Assembly (NCBI GenBank): GCA_963070105.1
Contig: OY718808.1
Location: 7,045,738 to 7,109,737, forward strand
DNA length: 64,000 bases
From: Litomosoides sigmodontis
Lineage: Eukaryota; Nematoda; Chromadorea; Rhabditida; Onchocercidae
Reading direction: 5' to 3'
Shown: piece by piece, positions 27,385-38,719 of the stretch
How positions within the stretch are numbered: the first letter of the stretch is position 1
How the letters are laid out: the number at the start of each line of letters is the position of its first letter
Position numbers and translations under genes: made by a program
Notes under the pieces: generated by a model
The model's database searches: none
The model's input: the letters and a program-made list of their open reading frames with translations, nothing else
What the model was told of the DNA's origin: nothing

Positions 27385-29309
27385 CTAGTGTGAATGGCTA
27401 CTGACAAAGAATGATGGACTAATTGCGCCAACAACTACTGAAATTAACTCGATAATCTTTAGTTCACTGTATCCTCGATTACTGCCTTCTGTAATATTGT
27501 TCGCTAACTGGTAATCCTTGACACTGGAACTCATCTGAAAAAATTCCTTCGCGTCATTTACTTTTTTTTTTAATACAGACGATGATGTATGGTAAGCTTA
27601 TAAATGAAAAGAACGGCAGATTAATTCAAATTAATTCAATAATGGAAATATCTCATCATTCCTCTCTTTCTGAACTTGTTTTATTTTTTTTATGACCTAC
27701 CAATTCAGGAAGTATATGCACGGTTGCGACGTACAGAAATGTTCCAGCCGAAAATAACATAAGTGTTCCGGTCGCTGAATCTGTTGAGAACTTATCACTT
27801 TCAATCTGAAATTTGAAAATACAAAAAAAAAACATTGAACAGTAACAATTTACTATCAAACGAAAAAATTTTAGAAACTCACAGTAACAATCAGATGATA
27901 TGTGACTACTGCAGCTGCTGGAGCTGCGACTGAGAAGATAATTAAATGACGACGTATTTTGAATCTCTCAATACCTTCCACCAAAAGAAAACTGACCAAA
28001 CCAAACGCGGCTGGAGCCTTCAATGTATTGAATACTTTGAAACTTGAAATATAAGAGTTGAAGCAATTTGTAGATATGCAAGTATAATAGACCTAATGCA
28101 CATAACACTGAAAATACTGAAGTTAAAGATCATTGTGTTAAAGCAGCAGCGAAGGATCATACCAAGTTGTTGGTACAAAGAAATAAGTTAATTAAAAAAG
28201 TTGGAAAAAGAATGAATATAAAAGCGCTAGATTATGAAGTTAAACACTAAAGCCAATTGATATTCAAAGTTTGAAACTGCCTTGATAACATCGACAACAA
28301 TATGTTAATGATCAACAATATATCAATGCAACGATATCAATATGTTAAATAGTTAAAGAATCCATATGCTAAAACTTTAATTTAGCAAAAGTAATTTTGA
28401 CAACTGGAAGAACGATGAAATCAACCTTATGAAGCATGATGGCAAGGAAGACGATAAATTGCACGCCAGTGCGATTTGTTGCAGAGGCGCTACCAAAAGC
28501 GACTCCATCAGCTGTAAATACCACCAATTAAAACTGAATTTCATCTTCAAAAAATCAAAACACTGCATTTACGAAAACTGCAGTTTCAACTCAACACGCA
28601 TAATTTGGTGAAATCAAATTTTAAGAAATTTCATCCCCCTTTCAATTTTAAAACATCAACTCAATTCCGAAACAAACAAGACAGACAAGAATGGAAGCTC
28701 TCATAAAGAGTAACCTGCTGCATGCACTACTAAGCCAATTGTTGCTGTTAGTTTAAACTGTGTACGGTCACCACCTGAAATCCAATTTAGCGTATATTCA
28801 TTATAATTATCAAGTAAAGGAGAAAATTTTCAAATCATTAATTATTGTTACTTAACATGTCGACTAAGCAATACCTTAGTTAGCAGGATAAGTTAACATT
28901 TCATCCGAAATACCGCAGATAGAAGGAACTCTTGATGTTTTATGCTCCGTTTATCAACTAGAAAAGATAATTTAAAAACAACAATTGTGCAAGAATCAAC
29001 CTTTAGATGATAAAGATTTCGAAATTTGATCAATAAGAAACATAAACAAAAAGCCAACAAGCAACGAGCACCCAATTGATTGATTTATTGCACTGAAGTT
29101 GATTGATGCGTCGACATGCTCGTGTTCAATTTCTGTAAAAAAACTCTGAAAGTACTGGACCACCCTTTCATAAAAATCTGTTAAAGCTCATTACGAAGGT
29201 TGGCGGAACATAAATTAGACCACATCCACCAGAATTTTCTGATCACTGCACATGAATTATGTACACGCTACATAATGCGGATGCAATGATCACTGCACAC
29301 GCCACATGC

Positions 29310-29356
<47 letters not shown>

Positions 29357-31005
29357 TTCGATTAATTCAATTATATATATAATTAGTGTAGAAAATAATC
29401 TGCCTTATACATATCAATTTTTTGAATAAAGAGTAGATTTATAGGACATCTACAAAGTCAGCATTCAGAAATATCCGTTATTTGCCAAACAAATAATTCA
29501 CTACTTCTTAAAGTATTTATGCTTTAACTTTGGCACAAAGCATACCTTTTTTGCCTATAACAGAACTTTGTTGCATCCGTTGTGACGATCCCTTCCTAAT
29601 ATCACTTTTGTCAAAACCAGTTAGATAATTTATGCTTTCACTGAAAGAAATAGAAATGCAAAAATATTAATTTGCACCATTGTACAAATTTTAAGGTTCA
29701 CAAAATCAAAGATTTTTTGACAACAAGAACCCAAGTTGGCTATGAATTTTTCAATCCTATTCAAGTGTGCTTATGGAAATTTCACCAGTCCGACAGTGGG
29801 GAAATTTTTCAAAAATGACTTATGGAAAAAATTTTACCGATGTATATCAGCTCCATTCGTTAAACCATTCGTTCATCCTTATTAGTAATCTTTTATTGGC
29901 AAGGTTGTTGCTTTTCAGTGGAAAAAACAAAAAAAAAATACCCATTTGATACAGTCGGCTGTTTCAGTGAGTTCAACATATCACGTGGAACAATTTGGTT
30001 TATTTTTTCATTCTGCACGGCTTCCGGTAAATGCTTCTCTAAAACCAGGAAAATTATTTTTCGAAGGCCCGTTCTTTCTCACAGCATACATTTGAAAATA
30101 TCTGAACTTTTTGTTCTACATGCTCTCACCATAACCGAATCTAGAAAAAAAATCCATCATTCACATTTGAATATTAAGCTACTTTGACGACGCAATAAAT
30201 TTGATCATATCAAGCGACAATAAAAATTACGACAACTATCGAGGAATTTTTTAATATTTCTGAAAAAGACCACTTCGTCTGAAGAACTAATTAACAATCA
30301 CGCAACTAGTGCAGCAATGTAACTATCTTTAATTTGACTTCATCGCACATAAATAAAGTACATTACTTACCTACAGTGCTTACCATCCGAACAATCTGTC
30401 TTTTTCTATCTATTGGTAAAAACTTCGGGTCTAATCATTTTGACATTAATTCCCTTTGGCTTTATTAAATTTGATTATATTTAAAATATTAAGATTATAT
30501 AACTCTTGAAGTTCTCCAAAAAAAATCAATTTCTGAAAGAGAAAGAAGAAAACAAAAAAAATAGAAATGAAGCACCAGTATGAACAATGTACAGAGCTTT
30601 AACGCCTTCCGGAATAATTACAGATAAAGCTGTGCCAACCAATAAACCTGCTCCAAATGTACTCAATAAGCGTGTTCGTCCCTGAAAAACTCGTTTTAGT
30701 AAAAACTTTTTGCAACCTAAATTATAATTAGTCTTTTCAATTCTTTAAGACAAATTATAACAGCCCCAATTTTTTGGTATTTAAAAAATTTGATAAAAAC
30801 GGCGATATTTCTCCGCTGTATGTCGAATTCACATAAAAGAAATGTTGCAGTTAAATCCATTTTCAAGTAGTTTAAAAGATTAAGAAAGATTCGCGCAAAG
30901 TTAATGCACCTCGGACATGCTGAATGCAAGAGGTATTAATCCAGCCAAAAAACTTCCAACAAACATTGCAAATGATAAATATATCAATAAATAAAAACCA
31001 TCCAT
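27385..31005 (-). CDS. slc39a9: ZIP-family zinc transporter, SLC39A9 (ZIP9)-like
   Basis: ZIP proteins move zinc into the cytosol; ZIP9 acts at the Golgi and plasma membrane. Exons are 27385..27534, 27701..27805, 27883..28017, 28426..28511, 28715..28774, 29001..29132, 29546..29640, 30371..30395, 30576..30681 and 30910..31005, giving 329 residues. The first exon is hydrophobic and has [12 protein letters not shown], matching ZIP9 TM1. Exon 2 has [19 protein letters not shown] (TM2). The metal-site helices are [16 protein letters not shown] (~166-181), with His and Asp, and IMLHKAPAAFG (~196-206). Exon 9 has [20 protein letters not shown]. The C-terminus ends in SHSH, as in ZIP9. The loop of polar, Cys/His-containing sequence (~68-110) includes a 25-nt microexon. 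All phases agree. Confidence is high for ZIP9 over other ZIP subfamilies. Confidence 0.92.
29311..29355. repeat. (AT)n microsatellite in a ZIP9 intron
   Basis: A run of about 20 AT units lies between the exons ending at 29132 and starting at 29546. It follows an imperfect duplicated segment containing GATCACTGCACA. Confidence 0.9.
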
Positions 31006-32269
31006 AATTCTCCTAACACGAATTGCTTTTGAAATTCAAATGACGATTATGTGTGCTGAAATACCTTTCAAATTAACCATGACAGAAAAGTTACAAACAT
31101 TTATAAATGATGTACTTTGGATAAAGTGTCGATGAGATGGAATCTTTTAGTGGTTTCATGTGTTTGAAATCTCCGAGTCACGAGGCCTAAAGTTAAAGTT
31201 ATACCTAAAGTTATACCTAGTTTCATCACGAGTACATATCATCAGTCACTGAAGTTTCCTTGAATGAATGAATAAGCAAATTTGCTAGTTTCTTCTTCTG
31301 CGCTAATATTTTCCACGTTAACTTCGCATAAAATAAAGTGAAAGAAAATTTCTTTTATTGTCTATTTTATTAAGTCAATGCATAAGAACTGGAACTGGGA
31401 CAAATTTAAAAAATATAAAAAATATTTCTAACATATTTGCAGTATGATTATCTCTGAAAAAACCCCCTGTGCTTTTATCATTTATTTCAACAATTTTGTG
31501 GCTAATTACCCTGCTGTCAGTTAGAACTTCCCACTTGTTATATTTCTTTACACTTCTCCATACGTAATGTTACTCTTATCAAAACATCAGCTTTTAAATT
31601 CGCCAAATTTTTATTAAAGCTAAAATGAAAAGGTTATATTTAAAGAAGGAAAACTGATATTTGTGCAAAATTTCCACCAAATTTCATCGCTCAAGTGAGC
31701 AACAAGAACCACTATACTACTATGCACATTAATCGATAGCTCAAAATGTTAGTGGTGGAAACAATTGAAAATTCCACCACCAGCGCTGTCTAATTATTGT
31801 TTAAAATTTTGAAAAAAATTCGTATTCAAAATAGCTTATTCTTTCTCAAATTTCTAATGAAAAGCAATTCGTATTTTCCAACCATTATCAAAAGCATTAA
31901 TCTGTGACAGCAACAACAACTGGTAACTGGATGACAGCTTTCAAATGAAGCCTTCGCTGCTTATGATGAATATAATTTGAGATTAAATAGTAAAAGTAGA
32001 TAATAGTAAAGATAGGAAAAAAGAAAATGAAAAAAAAAAAACAAATCGCACTTGCTTCACTAGTTTCAATGGATTTGTTACCACCTTACTCTTTCAGATG
32101 CACACGCCTATATCTCGGGTACAGTTTCTAGAGAAAGCCACAAACGTGATTCATGATATTAGTGAAATTTATTCAATTAATTTATCTGCTAATAGTTGAG
32201 TTCTAATCAGTGTCTATTAAAGATGAGTAATTCTTCAGCCTCTGACCTTACGACACAATTCACATAACC

Positions 32270-32301
<32 letters not shown>

Positions 32302-35300
32302 TGCAACATAATAAATTTTTGATTCTGAGCGTTAGATAGTTTTCCTCTGTCACTTGTTGCTTACCGAAAATATTCCAGCTCTGCTCTGATAATGAGTAAG
32401 CCCGGTACTTACATGGTTATATCAGACATTGTGTACCAATATTTAAAGTCCTGAAAATTTAGAATTCTTAATTTTTCGTTATAGCTAAAAATTTTCAAGC
32501 ACTTTCACGCGAATCTCACCTACCATACACAAACACGCATATGCACAAAGTGTTTAACAATGCAGTAAAAATATGCACTAAATCTGATTATTTTATCTCT
32601 CAAATAAATCAATACGCCATAATAAAGTAAAAAATTGTTATCCCAACAATGTTTCACATTAATAGGAGAAAAACTTCAATGAATGAACCAATGTACGACT
32701 GCTATAACAGCTTTATCAGCAACGATGTGATTCAACGATACATCATTTTGTCCCAAAGTGGTTCATTTTCACAACTGGAACCTGTCCGTTTCATCCATGG
32801 AGGATTGGAGATACAAATTATCCACTGTGGTGCGATAACGGCAAACTTCTTTACGACGCTTCCAATATAGATAGATATTTGCATTCAGTCCTTGACATAA
32901 CACTCAAACTACATTTTTTGCTTTTCTTTTTTCTACAAAACTAAAAACGCGAAATAGAAATGTGGGCATACAAGAACTTCTCCAAAATTTGAAAAAAAAA
33001 GTTCATAAAAAATGAAAATTTGATATACTTCATCGACTTTGCTTTGCCATCTACTCGTACATCTAATGTAATGCAATAATTCAGAATAACAAAGTATTAA
33101 GGGATTAAAGTCGTGCAACAATGTCGTCAACAAAACAGAAAAGCACAGCATGCGTAGGATGGCTAACCTCAGATATTAGCCTGAACAGTGGAAAAGTAAC
33201 GCAGGACTCGATAATAAGTAATTCGACAAGGGTCTGATCGGACATACCATAGCATCTCCATAAACATTAAGCTTTAGTGATAATACACAATGAATAATGA
33301 TTTACACACTTGAAGGTACTAAAATATTACATGAACGACAGAGTGAAATTCATGTGAGAAAAAAGTATTTCAGTGTGATTTCTGTGGTCATTTTGGATAA
33401 GCCATTTTTAGATGTGTCATTTTGGTCATTTTGGATAGGACAATAAGTGATTCAAAAAGAAAAAAAATATTTTGCAACATTTTCTTATACCCCAAATAAG
33501 CTCCCTATCAGGAATTCAAAAAATTTCTTCGTAGAAATACAGTGTTCCAAACTGAGATGAAAGGGAACCATGAATTTAATGATCACACGTTGGAAATACT
33601 ACGTGTACGTCAGTAGTACGTGAATTTCATTACACAAAAAAACACATTACATTTCAAAATAGCAGTAAAAGTTATCTCATAAAGTATAACGGTGTGTTTT
33701 CCCTGGGCCCATCTTGATCAGTTCTCCAAGATGCAAGTCCGATAACTCTGACTGAGAAATTCATTTGAATGGGATATGTAGCAGTTCGGATTATAGCAGT
33801 TTTCTGATACATTTTCCTCATCCATGCTTATTTTTTTCCAATGTCTTCAATTAACGAAAGTTTGTCAGTCTTACTGAGTTACAAAAAAAAATAAGTTTCA
33901 TAATTTTATCAATCACTTGAGCCGAATCAAACCGTTTGCCAGGAGAAATACAACACAAAACTATGATTAGGAAAATCAAATCCACTTGCAAGCAAATACG
34001 AATGAATCCTCATCAGTTGTGCATTGCTTTTAATGATCTGAAAGGAAAACATGCACAAGAAAACTCCAAGAAAAAATAATGGAAAAAAATGCCCACCAGA
34101 AGTGAAATAGGTTACATGGACTATAGTTTTGGTTTGCTCGTCACACGTGGGCATGGCAGTTCGCAGGTATGTGCTCAACGATCGTTAGTTTTTTGTACTA
34201 AATGTAAATTGGACATGGTCAATCCGAACTCACACCTAGAGAGTCATTACATAGGATTTTTCTTTAAATTTCACGAACCTATTAGAAGTTTAAATCTTAG
34301 AATCGTTTATGAAATTGAAATGTTTTCGTTTAATGATTGAAATCTGTCATATTTAGTGACGTCAAATATTTTGTCAATTTGCATATGATGTATGCATATA
34401 CACATTCGGCGCGGTACTATTACTGAGCTTTGAGCTTTGATTTCTAGGAAATATGAATACAATAGAAATTAAAGTTCATTACAAATGAGTCATTCATCGA
34501 AATGAAATGGAATTGTTTGGATACAGATTGAACTGAGCTAAGCAAGCGATCAGACAAATAAAAAGAGAACATAAGCAATCGTTAAATTCTTATCTGTATT
34601 TTTAATAGAGAATTCATAAAGTTGTTTTTTCAAATACCAACTTGAAATTACAGCGCAAATGATTTCTCTTCAAAAAATTAGGGAAGTTGATGTATGTGTA
34701 TCGCAACACGTACATTTTAACATTTAATTTAGAAAATGATGTAAGGGTCACGTAACGAATCGTTTACAATGAATGAGGTGTGGTGAAGCTTAGTCGTTGC
34801 AGTAACTGTGTCGGAGAGACTTGTCACCTGTCTGCCTTCCTCCTTCCATCTGCTTCGCATCCACCAGGTGATAGTTAACTCATTGTTCATGTTTGAAATT
34901 CGAAAAGATTGTTGTTTTTAAAGGGAAGTGGCTTGACACACGTTTCGCTCAGCAAACATTAATTCACTTTAACATCAGGAGGTAACGACTTTCTGTCTTT
35001 GATATGCGCAATTGCTGGACAACTCTCGCATAAGGAAGGCATCAAAAACTCGACAAGCAGAGGAGACGATGAAGACGTGCGCTCTTGAACATCACAGCTA
35101 CTCTGCTTTTTCGGATTTTTCTCGAGCGAAGTCCGACTTCCACTGATATGTTAACTCCATCTTCCCGTTTAAACGCGGCTTAGCTCTCGAAACGCTTCGC
35201 ATGTGTTTTCTTCCCAATTTTCAAATTTCATGAAATTTGTGATCATTCAAATTCAATTAAGTAAAGTCAATGCAGTAGAAATGCAGTAATTTGATTATTT

Positions 35301-35764
35301 CTTCAACAAATATCTATTACACACACTGTTTGCTTTTTTTTTGGATGAGAAAAGAAAAATGAAGTGAAAAAATCACTTCATCACAGAGCAGTCAGCCTGC
35401 TGTAAGCTGGTTTATTTGCAATCCCAATTCAGCATTACTGATCACAAAGCAATATGGAAAGGGAAAAACGGAAAAGTCAATTTCTGAATTTAAATACTAA
35501 TACAGCTAATAGAAGCATAAAATGTAATGGCCAATCGGTGACGATTAGGAGTAAGATCAGTGTGATGAATTTAAATCTCGAATACTTTTGAATGTCATCG
35601 GTTTGCGCTATTTTCTGAAATGATACACACGTATGTAACCGCGATATGTGTAGTACATGTATTAACAGCATTGGCGCTTTTGTCTGTTTTATGTATGAAA
35701 AAAAGTTTTAAAATTGACAAATATCTTTTCATAGTTGTGCTTGTTGAAAGAATGTCGCACCATT

Positions 35765-35972
35765 TGTCTCTTTTTTTCCAAAATGAACAAAAGAAACGAA
35801 GAATTTTGAAATGCAACCGAATATTGCAAATTGTCGGCGTTCAATTCACTCAGATGTTCCACGTCGTCATCACCAACAAATGCATACAACTTCATCCTAA
35901 CTTCATCGCCGCTCATTTTAAAGTAAAATGTCCACGTATGCAATGAATCAACAAGCTGGAAAAACACTGTGA
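35765..35972 (-). pseudogene. PB1-like exon fragment, arm A of an inverted duplication
   Basis: On the minus strand the frame is open from 35967 to 35689. It reads FFQLVDSLH, then a hydrophobic strand, MSGDEVRMKLYAF, then ELNADNLQYSVAFQNS and SFLLFI. A charged strand-turn, an acidic stretch and a final hydrophobic strand recall a PB1 domain with its OPCA segment, as in PAR-6-type proteins. This is a weak, pattern-level resemblance. A 3' splice-site-like TTTTCACAG precedes it. No other exons of such a gene were found nearby, so it is probably a captured or relict exon. A real exon of an unfound gene is the alternative. Confidence 0.35.
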
Positions 35973-36749
35973 AAATAATGGAACTCTTCTTCCTTCGATT
36001 TTTTCTTGGGTAAATGAGGAGGAGATTATGATCATCAAACAGTTGATGCTTATTTAGCGACTTTCAAGCAAGAGTGTTTTTTCCCCTTCGATTTAAATAA
36101 TAAAAATGGCACTGACAACGAGATGTTTCCAAAAGCACTGCAGAATACATAAATTGGAAAACACAGTGAAAAATAGATATTATTGTAATTCAAATGATCG
36201 CAATGACGGCATAGTATCAGTTCAACATAATGCACTTTATTGAGCAGAGAAAACGTTACAATTACATCACTTAAAGTGAAATTATTTATTTTAAAAAAAT
36301 CTACGGCATTTTTGTATTTCGAAAATTCCCGACATCCATCTCTTTCAAGCAACAACAAGGACATGTTATAAGGTTATGATCAGCTTATCAAGCACTCTGT
36401 TGACCTCAAATCTAACACCGAATGTATTACCAATGAATGACCTTAGATTCAGCGCCAAGTACATCCTTAGTGACCTCAAATCCGTTGCCTTCTAAAAAAC
36501 CATAACGAAACTTTGTTGTAATTTGCATAGAGCGCAAATTGGCATTTATGGACGAAGTTTACAAGCATGTAAAATTTGCATTTTATATGCTTAACTGCAA
36601 AACGATTTCTTGTCTGGGTCGAATTACTGAATTCTCCTGGAATTTCGAAAGGAATTGCAAAGGCGTTCTTTGTTGCAACCTTAAAAACTTTTCAAAAGTA
36701 TGCAACGATATGATCATTGTTAAATCTCTGCAGGAAATTTCGTTAATTT

Positions 36750-36958
36750 CAGAGAGTTTTTCCAACTTGTCGATTCATTACATAAGTGGGCATTTCACGT
36801 TAAAATGAGCGGCGACGAAGTTTAGGATGAAGTTGTATGCATTTATTAGTGATGATGACGTGGAATATCCGAGTGAATTGAACGCCGACGATTTGCAACA
36901 TTCCATTGCATTTCAGAATTCTTCGTTTCTTTTGTTCATTACGGAAAAAAAGGGGAAA
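36750..36958 (+). pseudogene. PB1-like exon fragment, arm B, frame broken
   Basis: This is the inverted counterpart of the fragment at 35765-35972. It shares the FFQLVDSLH and MSGDEV segments and much of the following sequence. An extra T after the GAAGTT of the MSGDEV segment (about 36822) creates an in-frame TAG and shifts the frame. The upstream ATTTCAG acceptor is also present, so the duplication includes part of an intron. It looks like a non-functional copy. Confidence 0.45.
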
Positions 36959-37593
36959 AATCGCTTAGCTTAGTACGTGTTGAGTTACATCAAAATCTCA
37001 ATAAGGAAGAAGACACTGCTTTTAGCGCAAAAATTCAGCTTCAAAATCCGTTCTTCGCCGAAGAATCGAGGAGTTGAAAGTTAGAATGAAAATGTGCACG
37101 AAAGAGTGTCGAATGAGAAATTTAAAAAGTTTTTTCGAAACTTTTTTCATTATATGTTTGGTAAAGAAAACATACACGTAATTTCTGATTTAGAAAAGTG
37201 CGCACGACACGTGGTGATGTGATAATACGAGTATCGAAGTAGGATATTCAGAGAAAGAGAAACACTTGCGGCGGAGAAAGGAGAATTTCTGCTTTGCAGT
37301 CATTTGAAGTTAGCAATTTTGTTGAGAACGAAAAAGGTGCGTGAGAATGCGCAGCGAAGAAGGACGGAGAGTTTTAGCTTCAAGCAGGCGAATCGTTCTT
37401 TGCATTAGCTGCTCCATCTACCGGTACAGTTCGCTGACGGAAAACCGACTGTTGCGCACATCGGTAGTGAGTGGAAAGTTTTCCGTTATCAAACCACGGC
37501 AAACCCGTCCGTCATTAACCAATCGGCCCGGCCTTCACACTTCCTCATCCCTTTTGTTTCTGCCCCGTCCGTGTAAGCGAAAATGCAAAGCAG

Positions 37594-37692
37594 ATGGTGC
37601 TGACGCACGGAATGGGCCACGTGGGAGACGGAGGAGAGGCCCCAATGTCTCTCACAGAAAGCGATGACCAACCTGAGGGCAATAAGAAAGAG
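37594..37692 (+). CDS. Possible alternative first coding exon of the SLC35B4-like gene
   Basis: A less AT-rich ATG-initiated frame encodes 33 polar residues, beginning MVLTHGMGHVGDGGEAP, and ends at GAG followed by a GTAGTG donor in phase 0. The next forward acceptor with matching phase is at 38716, where GTC ATG continues into the transporter. If used, it adds a 33-residue acidic N-terminal tail. The family normally starts close to the first membrane helix, so this may instead be 5' UTR. Confidence 0.3.
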
Positions 37693-38719
37693 GTAGTGGG
37701 TGGCTGTTCCATTTTAATGAGAACAATTCATCGATCTTTGAAATTAAAAAGATTGGGAAAATGTCGTTACAGTTTTTCCTTCTTTGGAAAACCTCATCTG
37801 CCAGTTTCTTGAAATACTTAATTTTTTTGCTTATCTTTTATGCCTTAATTATAGGATGGTTTTATTGAAGAATTTTTATCCATTTCATGGTGCATTTGTA
37901 GTAAAAGAAAAGTTCTATAAAATTCTGAATTGTTTCTGTTGATATGTGCCGAAATTCGTATGTCGTCATGGTTAAATTTAATTGCATTTAGTGATATCTA
38001 ATTTTGTTGAAGTTAGTGAAAAACTTGAAGAAGCTAAGGCAGAATTTGTAAAGTTTTAAAATATGCTATTTCTTCTATTTTAAATTGAGCGAAATTTACC
38101 TATTCATTTATTTATTATTGTGCATTTTTTTATTTACAATTTCTTATCATTTACTACTTTTTATTTTTATTTATTGCTGCTTGTTTGTTTATTTGTTTGC
38201 CCGTCTATTTATTTATTTTGACTGGCTTCTTCTCTCTGCTTCATAATTTTATAAAAAGGTTTTCCTTATTTTTATAAGTCAAGCAAAAAAATTACAACAA
38301 ACGAAACAGCTTTTTTTAATCTTTTTTCTTTGTAGTTCTGAAAATTCCACTTGCAAATTCCTTTTTTTTGTTTTTCCAATTTCCTTTCTTTCGTTTCATA
38401 AGTTCTAAATAGCTTGTGTTCGTGTTGTTGCTTTGAAAGTATTATCTCTGCATAATCCATCAGAAGATCACATGAGAGACTTTTACGTCACCTAGTGAAA
38501 GTCGTTTAGCTTCATACCTGCAAAATACCCTATCCAGTATATCTCACGTTTATTTAATGTTTTCTATCATTACGGACTGGCCGATTATTCATAGCACATT
38601 TTAGCTAGAAGTGTGCTGAATTTCTGATTAAATCGGAGCGGATTCAGTTAGTGAGTGATGGGGTAATGAAATAAGAGGAAATTGTATGTACCACAAAATT
38701 GCAAGTTTAATTTCAGGTC

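Larger units (their letters stand above)
31006..37593. other. Intergenic gap with inverted duplication and T-run
   Basis: This region separates the divergent ZIP9 (leftward) and SLC35B4 (rightward) genes, so both promoters should lie here. It holds a T-run at about 32270-32293 and the two arms of an inverted duplication at about 35.77-35.97 and 36.75-36.96 kb (listed separately). The patch 37.2-37.7 kb is less AT-rich and could be a promoter or first exon. The 32649-32870 (+) frame has no recognisable motif. Confidence 0.45.
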
